From: Turnera subulata
Lineage: Eukaryota; Streptophyta; Magnoliopsida; Malpighiales; Passifloraceae
Assembly (NCBI GenBank): GCA_028386065.3
Contig: JAKUCV010001003.1
Coordinates: 45,433 to 109,432, forward strand
DNA length: 64,000 nucleotides
Direction: 5' to 3'
Under the pieces are notes generated by a model, which was given only the letters and a program-made list of their open reading frames with translations, made no database searches and was not told the DNA's origin. The translations under genes were made by a program, and so were the position numbers. Each line of letters opens with the position of its first letter. Position 1 is the first letter of the stretch. Positions 55,027 through 64,000 of the stretch are shown here, piece after piece.

Positions 55027-55879
55027 GAAGAGGAGGAAGAGGAAGGACTAAAGGAGGATTAGCTTAATAAGAATATCCTTCGGTTGATAGAGAGATATTT
55101 CTGGCGGGAAATATGAATATATGGAGAAACATGAACCCACTCACCCCGTGGGCTATTTTCCTTTAGCTTCTTCTTCTTCTTTTTTTTTTAATACAGTTAT
55201 ACAGGGGACAAATATTAATTTTGAAACAAATCAAAATCTCTAAAACCACACCTAATAAATAATAAAAAAAGAGGGGGTATAAATAAGGAATTTTAGATCA
55301 GAAAATGATTGTAATAAAGAGTGCTTGGTATAGAATTTATTACACCTTCTACTCCAAAATTATTATGTTTAAGTAGTCTATAGGCTAATTAAGGAGGGTA
55401 TTGAATTGGTTTGATTTTAAGTATTTATATATAGGTGTATTCTTATTTTAAAAAATAAAAGAGATAATTTAAGAGTCACCGAAACAAAGGGCAAACAAAA
55501 AAGAGAGAACCAAAATTCATTTACTACTCTTGGAAAAATATATATCTCATCTGCTTAAAGAAGAATATGTTGAAGAAGACTGAAGATAATATGCCCTTGC
55601 TTACGTTATACAACTTCACAATGGAGATCACCACCGTTGACCCCAAGCCACTGGACTGGTGAGCACCGCATACTCCATCCACATCTCCAAGATTTGAACC
55701 TGGTTGATACTTAAGGAAGCTCAATTTTTCTTTTGCTGGACCAACTAAGTTGGTTATTGTACTGCTCCTTTGCACATGCTGTTTAGAATCAGCTTTGCTG
55801 TTGGTGGGATATATATTATCTGGTAAAAAGGTTCAAATCCATGCTCTTGGATGATATTTGGTCTGTGTGTCGTCTGGTC
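55027..55879. other. PPR upstream region and intergenic DNA
   Basis: The first 140 bases match the flank of the PPR pseudogene (3096-3260). Bases about 55200-55262 reappear at 61745-61815. Bases about 55320-55470 are an inverted match of 23270-23400. No gene. Confidence 0.5.
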
Positions 55880-56448
55880 TATCTCCTTAATTAGCCAGAA
55901 ATGACCTTATCTTCAACAATAAGAGGTATTCTGTGGAAGTTCTTTATGATCTAATCAAGATGCCTTTGGTGCGATTGGTGCTTCTAGTGTAACCTATTGA
56001 TTTGTGTTTTGTACGTAATATCTTCATGATGAAGGATTTATTGCCTGTCCATTCTCCCAGCCTCGTATCTCATGCAAGCGAAGCGGCCTTATAACTTGTC
56101 TGGTTCCTTATCCTTATGATTACCAAATAAAAGCGTTTTAAAAAAATAAATAAATAAACAAAGACAATAAGTACACATTTTTATTTATTCAACAACATCA
56201 CAACATAGAAGCATCTACCCGGGCAATGTCATAGCATGGCCCTGATTGCTTCGATAACTTTTCTTCGTTTCAGACACAGAAACTCGAAATCAAACCAGTA
56301 GAAGCTGGACCTCAATTTATAGGATTATTGCAAGTGGACACACACACACAACAACAACACATATAGATATAGCATTAGCACTTCCCTAACGATCAATGTA
56401 GCGATCTCATCGAATGGCCAGACATTCATTTCCAATACTACATTATTT

Positions 56449-56802
56449 TCATATGCACGACCATATAAGAAAGGGAAACCCCAAAAAAACGCATTTACCA
56501 CTGCAGCACTGTGACGGAGCACCACAAGGTTTGCCGGGTTCGGCGCAAGTAAGCCTCTGATCGTGAGGAAGTCGTCCACCTCGGAGCATAGTATCATACA
56601 AGGGATTATTATTCTTCAAACTATTAGTAATAGCAGAAACCTGATGATCGTCACTTCCATCAGAGAAACCAGCAGGATTATTATTAATCTCGCGTATACC
56701 AACAGCAGAATGAGCTAAGTTGGCTGCAACCACAAGCACCACCACCATCACCAGCAAACTAACTATTAGTAATAGCAGAAACCTGATGATCGTCACTTCC
56801 AT
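56449..56802 (-). CDS. Knottin-type peptide 4 with replaced N-terminus
   Basis: 117 codons ending in a domain with C-x6-C-x5-CC-x3-C-x11-C, a shorter second loop and a longer, aromatic last loop than in knottins 1-3. The propeptide (I-R-E-I-N-N-N-P-A-G-F) is shared with knottin 5. The ancestral start and first residues are gone. In their place is a 61-base copy of the gene's own propeptide-coding DNA (56761-56821, copy of 56619-56681), read in another frame; it supplies an ATG (56802) and a new very hydrophobic stretch (F-L-L-L-L-I-V) that fuses to the rest of the signal peptide. The normal TATA region is absent, so expression is uncertain. Confidence 0.6.
   Translation of the reverse strand: MEVTIIRFLLLLIVSLLVMVVVLVVAANLAHSAVGIREINNNPAGFSDGSDDHQVSAITNSLKNNNPLYDTMLRGGRLPHDQRLTCAEPGKPCGAPSQCCSGKCVFLGFPFLIWSCI
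56619..56681 (-). repeat. Internal source segment of the knottin 4 duplication
   Basis: Propeptide-coding DNA in the knottin frame; direct copy at 56761-56821 with one mismatch. Confidence 0.9.
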
Positions 56803-56821
56803 CAGAGAAACAAGCAGGATT
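56761..56821 (-). repeat. Duplicated segment now coding the knottin 4 N-terminus
   Basis: Joined to the signal-peptide DNA at the shared bases 'aaacta'. Confidence 0.9.
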
Positions 56822-56864
56822 CATTATGTTTGGCTATTGCTAGCCTTATCAAAAAAAAAAAAAA

Positions 56865-57900
56865 AAGAAATGACCATATCTTCAACAATAAGAGGTATAT
56901 ATATTCTGTGGAAGATCTTTATGATCTAATCAAGAAGCGTTTGGTGGTGCGATTGGTTGCTTCTACCGAAACCTAATGATTTGTGTTCTGTAATATCTTC
57001 ATGAACAAGTATTTATTCCCTGTTGATTGTCCCAGCCTCGCATCTCATGCAAGCGCGGCCGTGTAACTTGTCTGGTTCCTTATCTTTATAATTACCAAAA
57101 ACAAAGCTTAAAAAAATAAGGAATAAACAGAGACAATACACTTTTTTATTCATTCAACCACACCACAACATAGAAGCATATACCCGGCAATGTCATAGCT
57201 TGCCCCTGAATGCTTCGACAACTTTTCTTCGTTCCAGACACACAGGAACTCAAAACCAAACTACTAGTAGCTGGACCTTAATTTATAGGATTATTGCAAT
57301 TTTGCAAATGCACACACACACACTGACACACACAAACACATATAGATATAGCACTTCCCTAGCGAGACATCAATGTAATGATCTCATTGAATCGCCAGGC
57401 ATTCATTGTCCAATACTATATTAATTTCATGCACACATCCCCAAACCGGACGGCGAAATTTGAGGGCAATTACCACTGCAGCATTCTGACTGAAATTCAC
57501 AAAACCTGCCGTTAGGTTTGCAAGTAAGCCTCTGATCATCATCAGGAAGTATTCCACCTCGGAGCAACATGATGATATCATACAAGGGATAATTATTCTT
57601 CAAACTATTAGTGATAGCAACCTGATGATCATCACTTCCATCAGAGAAACCAGCAGGATTATTATTAATCTCGCGTATACCAACAGCAGAATGGGCCAAG
57701 TTGGCTGCAACCACAAGCACCACCACCATCACCACCAAACTAACCACCTGCTTGCTACTTGCTATTTTTCTGTTGCTCGTTTTTTTTTTTTTCTCTTATT
57801 CTTTTGAGATATGCGGCTTTGATTTTTTCTACTTTGCTCCTCTTCATTCCCACTCAATTTGTAGCCCACCGATGATGTCTTAATAAATGACATCTACGGA
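56865..57900 (-). repeat. Tandem duplication, copy B (knottin 5)
   Basis: Second copy of the 55880 segment, including the full 5' region of the gene. Confidence 0.8.
57427..57729 (-). CDS. Knottin-type peptide 5, start codon and TATA box mutated
   Basis: Cysteines C-x6-C-x5-CC-x3-C-x10-C. The ancestral ATG is now ATA (complement near 57763-57765); the frame is still open through it. The next in-frame ATG (complement 57727-57729) lies in the signal peptide and would give about 100 residues with a short hydrophobic leader. The TATA position reads CAATTTGTAGCC on the plus strand where knottins 1-3 have CTATTTATAGCC. Two independent control changes suggest decay, yet the coding frame has no stop, so it is recent or still partly used. 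Confidence 0.55.
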   Translation of the reverse strand: MVVVLVVAANLAHSAVGIREINNNPAGFSDGSDDHQVAITNSLKNNYPLYDIIMLLRGGILPDDDQRLTCKPNGRFCEFQSECCSGNCPQISPSGLGMCA

Positions 57901-58273
57901 GACTGACAACGACTACTAACTGCACACACAATTAAAGCATGTTTTCTTATCGACCTCGTACATTCGGATGGTGACATTATAATTGCTTGACTAGCTAGCT
58001 TCTTTTATCCTTTGGAACAAGTGGATTTTTAGTCCCTGTACTGTCCTCGATCCAAGAGGCGCAGGGAGCTCCAAACTCTATGAAACCGCTCATGGTGAGT
58101 AAAGAAGGATCCACTCTAGGTGGCAATCGGAACTCAAACCCCTTTTGCGATTTCATAAAGATGGAGACCGTAGCATCAGGATAGAAGAAGAAGAGAGTAA
58201 TAGGACTATTGTCCTAAAGAATTTCAGAGAAGAAGAGAGAGATTTAGAGAGACATGATGTATATAACACACAA

Positions 58274-58334
58274 GTTTTTATTGATAATGGGAGTTCTGAT
58301 CTGCCATTTCATGTTTACAAGGCCCGTTTATATA
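58274..58334 (-). promoter_or_regulatory. Pararetrovirus promoter and poly(A) signal region
   Basis: Reverse strand TATATAAA at 58327-58334, followed about 50 bases on by AATAAAAA (58274-58281). This is the arrangement of a caulimovirid transcript start and terminal signal. Confidence 0.45.
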
Positions 58335-58520
58335 GGCAGAAGCGTTTAGAAAAAGACGAAAAAGGATGATGGATGATGATGACTCATCATTCCATTTACA
58401 ACACACTTTAATAATACAACATAAAAGACAAACAAAGGTGGGTGATGACTCATCATCCCACTTATTACTGCACACTCATTACACTCATTTCATTCTAATA
58501 ATACAGCACACTTTAATACT

Positions 58521-59484
58521 TTATTTCCTGATTGGCTCCTCCGAATTGCAATCATGATACATGCCCGTCATGTCGCAATCATGGTCACTGTCCGAGTCAG
58601 GGTCTCGGGATGGCATGTAAAATGCTGAGTCAAAGTTTGCGATGGGACCCTCATCAGTTTGTGTGGACCTCGAAACAGTAGAAGGAGATGATGAGGCAGA
58701 AGGCTGATAACAAAGCCATTGTGCCAAATTTCGAAGTTCAATGGGAACTATTGGAGGGATGTCAGCTGTGTGGCCTGCAACAGGTCTAGCAGGGGGTGGA
58801 AACCAAGGAGGTTGAGGTTATCTGGGTGGTCCCAGGGATTGTGAAACCATTGAGACTGCAGAGAAAGTTTTTAGCTTCACTGGCTAGGCGGGGTACATCA
58901 GCAATAGTTCCTTCAATGGTTTTCCATATGTGAACAACGGGTCGCGGGGCAATGGAGGAGTTATGCTGAACATATGGTCGTTGAACTACCACATAAGCAG
59001 CAATAGTCTCCCTTTGTGCAGATGGGTGAGTGGCTTGAATTCAAGCCAGTTCTCTTCGCCACCAGGAGAGAGGAGCAAAAGTTTGGAGGAAGTACCAACA
59101 CTTGGAGGTGTGTGCATTCCTATTCATGAGGTGTCGTAGTACCGGATATACAGGAATATGGATGAGAGTATAATATAGAGTGGTGAGACACCAGAGGTAA
59201 TAATATAAAGATATGGGCCATGGTGTGGTACCTAAGCTTGGGATGTCATGATAAGGAGTATCAACCAGGTAACGGGAAAGACCTAGGACTGGAGGTATGT
59301 CACCAAGTGCTTCATGGACCAGAGATTTGAAGTGAAAAAGGTGACTCCTAGCATAAGTCTGGATACTATGTATGGTATTAGGTCTTCGAAGGATGGGTGG
59401 TATGACAGGTTCAGTGGCTGAGAGATTCATGATGTTCTGAACCTCATTGGCAAAAGGACATGTGTTTTGAGCAGGGGTGGCCAT
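58521..59484 (-). pseudogene. Endogenous florendovirus-like ORF2 remnant
   Basis: The frame opens at the ATG complement 59482-59484, overlapping the end of the polymerase frame by 58 bases, and runs 147 codons. Further open pieces follow (58786-58992 and 58521-58727), separated by stops and shifts. The last piece ends in an acidic Ser/Asp stretch with two Asp-Cys motifs. Florendoviruses carry a second frame of unknown function after the polyprotein, which fits this position; I base the call on location, not on a recognised domain. Confidence 0.55.
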
Positions 59485-60645
59485 GTAAATAAAAGGAATA
59501 ACTTGGGGAGTCTGAGAAGTTTGGATGATTGAGATGGTCTTTGGCCTGGAGAGTAGATCTGAAAAACATTATGTTGGCCTTTTATATGCTCCACTTGGAA
59601 GTCATATTTTGCAAACCAGTCCTTCCAGCGCAATAATTGTTTCTCTGGGAGGGACTTGTTCTTGAAATCTAAAATCTTTGGAAAGGAGGAATTATCCATC
59701 TGTACCTTGAAATGATGCCCAATCAAATGGAATTCAAATTTCTTGATCCCATTTTTTACTGCCAAAATCTCCTTATAAATGGTGTGGTAATGCTTTTCAG
59801 AGTCTTTGAATTGTCCACTAGCATGCCCACAAAGATGCTTCACGTTGTCAATCTCTTCAAGGAGAACAGCACCCCAATAATGGTCGCTGGCATCGGTTTG
59901 GAGGATACGTAGGCCCACAGAAGGAATCTTCAAGGGTGGAGGATTCTGGGCTATTTGTTTCAACTCCTTGACAGTTGTTGTCTGTTCTTGACTCCATGGT
60001 GGAGGTGTCTTTTTCAGCATTTTTGATAAGGCTGAAGTGTGGGTGGCAACCTTTGAGATAAAGTTGCGAAGATAATTGACAATGCCTAGGAACTGTTGGA
60101 CTTCTTTTGGGGACAGGTGTTCATCTGGAAAAGTGAGCAATTCCTGTGCAATATGTGGTTCTGGACTGTAGTGACCTGATGAGATTTTCATGCCAAGAAA
60201 GTCTACTTGAGGTTGGCCAATAAAGCTCTTCTTTTCCGACAGCATGATGCCATATTTTTGGACAATAGCTTGAAAGTCTTCCAATAATGCTCGGTGGGAC
60301 TCCTCATCTTTTGAAAAGAGAAGGATATCATCAATATACACCAAAGTACTGTGGAGTATTGGTGCAAAGATTCTTGTCATTGCTTTCTGAAAGAGAGATG
60401 GGGCCACTTTCAAATCGAATGGCATGACTGTCCATTGATACTGAGCATCTGGAATACAGAAAGCTGTTTTGGGACGATCTTCTGGATGGATACCAAGCTG
60501 CCAAAAACCTACTTTGAGATCAAACTTGGAGAAGATGAAGGCTTCTTTAACATGGACAAACAAATTTTCATTCTTCGGGATGGGAAACTTATCATCTCGT
60601 AAGAAATGATTGAGTGGCTTATAGTCAATGACAATTTTATGGATT
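59427..60645 (-). pseudogene. Endogenous florendovirus-like reverse transcriptase and RNase H
   Basis: Part of a caulimovirid polyprotein: F-S-K-F-D-L-K, T-A-F-C-I-P, Q-W-T-V-M-P-F, catalytic Y-I-D-D-I-L, then RNase H with Q-T-D-A-S-D and H-C/G-H-A-S-G. Its divergent motif set resembles florendoviruses rather than Gypsy elements or badnaviruses. The frame is open from the border at about 60645, but the movement, coat and protease parts that should precede are missing. One residue of the M-P-F-G-L box is changed, and the end of RNase H runs into an unrelated frame. No integrase is expected or present. It is an inactive fossil. Confidence 0.85.
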
Positions 60646-61008
60646 TTGGTCCTCGTACTACCCCAAATATATGGTTTTTGGTACTTTCGGCCACCGGGCG
60701 ACCGTCGGAGACACGTGCCACCATATTATTCGCCCACGTCTTCATGTGGGTCCCACTAATTCGGATCAACTAGAAAGATAACCCCTTCGCAATGCTCAGG
60801 TCGACCCGGGTCGGTGGGGCCCACATGAAAATATGGGCGAATAATATGGTGACACGTGTCTCCGACGGTCGCCCGGTGGCCGGAAGTACCAAAAACCATA
60901 TATTTGAGGTAGTACGGGGACCAAAATCTATAAAATTTTAGTACAGGGCTGACATTTCAAAATTGAGGGCAGTATAGGGACCAAAAATTTACTTGTTCCT
61001 TTATCCTT

Positions 61009-61816
61009 CACTACTCCCCCGTGTTCCCAATTTACCGTTTTGGTCTTGATGTCTTATTTTATCTTTTAACTTGAATGGTCATTCGTTAATTAATATACAT
61101 TTATAGTCAACATGACCAGCCCTTGCTGTTTAGCTTCATTTTCGTCGGTATATCAATAATAATTCTGATAAAGACGGATGAGACAGAGATGAAAATTAGT
61201 GCTGAGTAAAGGGAGCATCAAAGGAAATTGTACAATGAATCGATGATAACGAGCAAACATCCTAACAATCACAATCAATGCCTTCAGAGAATCATGGAAA
61301 TTTCGAAACATGATAAGATAAAACCCTACCGTATCTTGGGACCAATCTATCCTCCCCCATGTGTTGTTGCCCTTTAATGAGATTATGTTGCAGCCACTTC
61401 CGTATATAGAAGTACGGTGCCTGGTTCGATTGGTTTGATTGATGTGAAAACTCCTCCTATTCACACATGGCTTTATCTTTTCAATTATTTGCGTTGCTTG
61501 GTCCCATTGGTCATGTAGCAAAACTCATATTCACGCATCATGGCTTTTTCCATGGGGAAACTTGTACGTACTCACATCAATTGCTGCTGGTTCGAGTAAT
61601 TTGGGGCAACAAGGTCCCCGCACCATTCATCTCACTTGTTCATACCTATATCTCAACAAAAGTTACCTCTCACAGGGTAAAATTATTTACTAAATTATTT
61701 TTGTTATTTATTGGAAGGGATATAATTGAAAAATAAGCAACCATTACCATCTAGAAAATCTAAACCACAATTAATTTTGAAACAAATCAAAATCTCTAAA
61801 ACCACACTTAATAAAT
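61009..61816. other. Intergenic DNA with two duplicated blocks
   Basis: Bases about 61370-61560 are the inverted counterpart of 8460-8660. Bases 61745-61815 match 55200-55262. No gene. Confidence 0.5.
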
Positions 61817-62453
61817 TGAAGCGCCCCGACCAGTATTTACCGTACAGGGTAAACACGTGCCAGAACTATTCTTATTACAGTAGTAGACAGTACATAAGAT
61901 GCAAAATACAATACAAGGCAAACCCAAATACAACATCCCTCGCCCGATCCCGGGGACCATTATTATAATAAATACACTCCAATCCAACCATCAGCAGAGG
62001 AAATATGTTACAACAACAAGACATAATACAGTAACAACAGCAGCAGAGAATATCCTCAATAGCAGCAACACAATAGAAAAACAAGTAGCGGAAGTTTTAG
62101 TATGAGATGCAACGGAGGTATGGATCCGGGGTCTGGTGGAGTAGAAACAGCAGCTGGCCGAACCACGTACCTGTACTACGAGCAACTCATTCTACGGGAT
62201 GAAACCCCGCAGGCGAGGGGTGAGTCCGAAGTGCTCACCGACCAAGGATAAACAGTAATATGCAGGCAAACATAATACTTTCGAAGAAAATACAAGCAAA
62301 AGACAATCAAAGATTCAACCAGACCATGACTGAGCCAAGACCACAAGACAATATAATTTCCAATTTTATCTTCAGGGCCCTGCCACTGGACAAGCTAGGG
62401 TCGTACCTGGTTATTAACATGTTCTGGGAGCTAGATCAAACCAAGAGAGTCCA

Positions 62454-62524
62454 GGGATCGACATCCCAAAAATAGATCCCAGGGTAGACATCCTAAAAAT
62501 ATAATAAACTGGGATAGACATCCC
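62454..62524. repeat. Three short hairpins in the Gypsy-3 LTR
   Basis: GGGATCGACATCCC, AGGGTAGACATCCT and GGGATAGACATCCC, located between the same conserved flanks that enclose the hairpin array in Gypsy-1. Confidence 0.75.
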
Positions 62525-63068
62525 AAGCATACACATGCTTATCACAAGTAACCCAGATCATAGCCACCACAAAACAGTCTCTAACCATCGAGTTGTACCA
62601 CTACTTTCCAAGTGACAATAAAGTCGTCAACACAACTTCCAATTATCCAATTATCTCAGATTATCCACAATCAATAAATCAACAACAATAGCAGTAACAC
62701 CACAACCAGACTCAATTGGCTCAACAGTTCAATCAAATAATAATTATCAGAGAAACACACACGGTATTATGTGCAACATATCAAAGGTTATCCATCCTAA
62801 CCTTAGCCGATTTTCCTACTCCTGAAAGTCCTCGAAATGTCCCAGCTTTGGTTCCTCGGGATACTGCTCGTTATCAGCTCCTATATCAAACAATAATATA
62901 TGCACACATAAGATGCACAATCGTGATATGCAAATGGTAACTAATACTATAAACCGCAAAGTAAAACACTACGCCCACTCGGTGATCATCTCGGATTACG
63001 TTCCGTTATCATCATAATTCACCATTTACTATTCATGTGTTAAAATACTATACTATACTATAGTGTCT

Positions 63069-63404
63069 CTAAATCTTCAGAGCCAAGATCACAGCTGCCA
63101 TGTCAAGATCATGTGTCGGATAATTCTTTTCATGAGTCCTCAACTGCCTAGAGGCGTAGGCAATCACCCGTCCTTCTTGCATCAGCACCGCTCCTAAACC
63201 AAGTCCCGATGCATCACAAAACAACACATACTCAACTCCGGGCTTCGGTACTGTCAGAACCGGTGCTGTGGTCAGCTTCCTTTTAAGCTCCTCAAAACTC
63301 TGCTGACATTCCGAACTCCAAACAAACGCTTGTTCCTTCCTTAATAGCTTGGTCATGGGACTAGCTATTAAAGAAAAACCTTCGATGAACCTCCGATAGT
63401 ATCC
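63069..63404 (-). pseudogene. Gypsy-3 reverse transcriptase/RNase H fragment
   Basis: [17 protein letters not shown], then [13 protein letters not shown] (start of RNase H), and Y-A-S-R-Q-L-R. Nearly the same as Gypsy-1 16100-16430. Cut on both sides: by deletion on the left and by the next LTR on the right. Confidence 0.9.
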
Positions 63405-64000
63405 TGCACGAAACTCCCGTGTCCCAATTTAACAATAAAATACTAAAACTCAAGGAAATCACCAAAACACCCTTGAACCCCAGGACACGAAATCCAATAT
63501 CAAAAATATCCAATATTCTTAATAAAAACGAGATGTCTTAAAGAACAAAATAATCCGGCTCAACAAGCCACAAACAACCCGGCATCCTGCCGAAACATCA
63601 TCAATACATAAACCCGGCAACCCGCCGATAATGTAAACCAAAATCAATAGACATCTCAATAAAGATCCAAAGCAGCGGAAGAAATAAATGGAATAAAAAT
63701 ATGAGAAACAAAACAGTATGCATGCCGACACTATGGATCCAATCGGGAGAACAAGCACGGCTACCTGCTGGGATGTCCACGTCCGTACTCCAGGAAAAGA
63801 AGAAAGTGACTGCACGCTATCTAAAGTCTGAAAAACAACGTTGGCGATTATGTGAGTCGCCTACTCAGTGAGCAATATATATCTAATTATGAAGGTGTGC
63901 AGATCAAGTCCGAAAGGAAAGAAGAGCAACAGACTAGCATGCAAACATACAACAATCAGTACTAACATGCCAACACAATCAAGCATACAGTTTATTATTC
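63405..64000 (-). mobile_element. Gypsy-4 LTR, continues beyond the window
   Basis: Reverse-strand sequence ends GGGACACGGGAGTTTCGTGCA and is colinear with the last third of the Gypsy-2 LTR ('ctcactgagtaggcgactca', 'cataatcgcca', 'ttttcagacttta'). It is inserted in the Gypsy-3 RT piece after 'tatcc' (63400-63404), the likely target duplication. Confidence 0.75.

Larger units (their letters stand above)
55880..56860 (-). repeat. Tandem duplication, copy A (knottin 4)
   Basis: Matches 56865-57900. Shared blocks: 'tcttcaacaataagaggta', 'cttgtctggttccttatc', and the knottin 3' flank and coding region. Confidence 0.8.
58013..60999. mobile_element. Mutator-like element that hosts a pararetrovirus remnant
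   Basis: The left end TGGAACAAGTGGATTTTTAG is mirrored by the right end TACTTGTTCC, flanked by the 9-base duplication 'tttatcctt' (58004-58012, 61000-61008). A strong inverted repeat of about 125 bases (60636-60760 against 60800-60935) with 'ggtactttcggccaccggg' and 'ggagacacgtg' shows both arms. The left arm is interrupted: its outer 40 bases lie at 58013-58054, the rest from about 60636, with the viral sequence between. Family is the same as that of 5833-7112. Confidence 0.75.
61817..63404 (-). mobile_element. Gypsy-3: deleted Gypsy remnant (LTR plus RT piece)
   Basis: An LTR of the TGAAGCGCCCC family (61817 to about 63062), related to Gypsy-1 (shared 'acaagctagggtcgtacctg'), passes directly into a reverse-transcriptase fragment without polypurine tract or integrase. 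The inner part has therefore been deleted. Short hairpins of the form GGGAT-N4-ATCCC lie at 62454-62524. Confidence 0.8.

Noticed and set aside
60509..60769. Open frame across the viral/MITE border
   Set aside because: Shadow frame of the reverse-transcriptase remnant running into inverted-repeat DNA.

Overview
The window is nuclear DNA of a flowering plant, most likely a eudicot. The signs are a LOB-domain (LBD) transcription factor, an intronless E-class pentatricopeptide-repeat (PPR) gene, a polygalacturonase relic, an endogenous florendovirus-like pararetrovirus, and plant-type Ty1/Copia, Ty3/Gypsy, L1-type LINE, Mutator-like, hAT and Stowaway elements. I could not identify the species. 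No tRNA, rRNA, operon or CRISPR array was seen. There is one sized assembly gap (27394-27599) and one single N (10419).

Layout. 1-3830: the 3' part of an LBD gene, a decayed reverse-strand PPR copy, then a duplicated LBD gene tail. 4735-9130: copy 1 of a segmental unit carrying a small secreted six-cysteine (knottin-type) peptide gene. 9482-21234: a fourfold nest: a long-terminal-inverted-repeat element, an older Gypsy LTR beside a Stowaway MITE, and a gag-less Gypsy inserted in the MITE. 21896-22470: polygalacturonase pseudogene. 23430-41050: unit copy 2, split upstream of its knottin gene by a Copia element (24891-39583), itself split by a Gypsy element (26206-35838). 41550-42241: hAT-like MITE. 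42690-45390: unit copy 3 with a knottin gene, a solo LTR and a truncated LINE. 45521-52345: unit relic 4, which lost its knottin gene and received a full-length LINE. 52846-55026: intact PPR gene. 55880-57900: a tandem pair of diverged knottin genes. 58013-60999: a Mutator-like element containing the pararetrovirus remnant. 61817-64000: two Gypsy fragments.

Host genes. The only clearly intact host genes are the LBD fragment (cut by the window edge), the PPR gene and knottins 1 and 2. Knottins 3 and 5 lost their original start codon but keep open frames with an internal ATG. Knottin 4 has a new N-terminus made from an out-of-frame copy of its own coding sequence. Across the family the signal and propeptide and the untranslated flanks are nearly constant, while the cysteine-framed mature peptide varies strongly. 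This resembles a fast-evolving defence-peptide family.

Most notable mobile-element observations. (1) Gypsy-2 has gag but no pol, and carries a reverse-strand module of three open frames with their own TATA boxes, one resembling the N-terminus of a LINE endonuclease. (2) Gypsy-1 LTRs contain an array of small hairpins whose stems change by compensating substitutions; a related LTR at 61817 has different hairpins at the same position. All functional statements are inferred from sequence reading only; identities were judged by eye.
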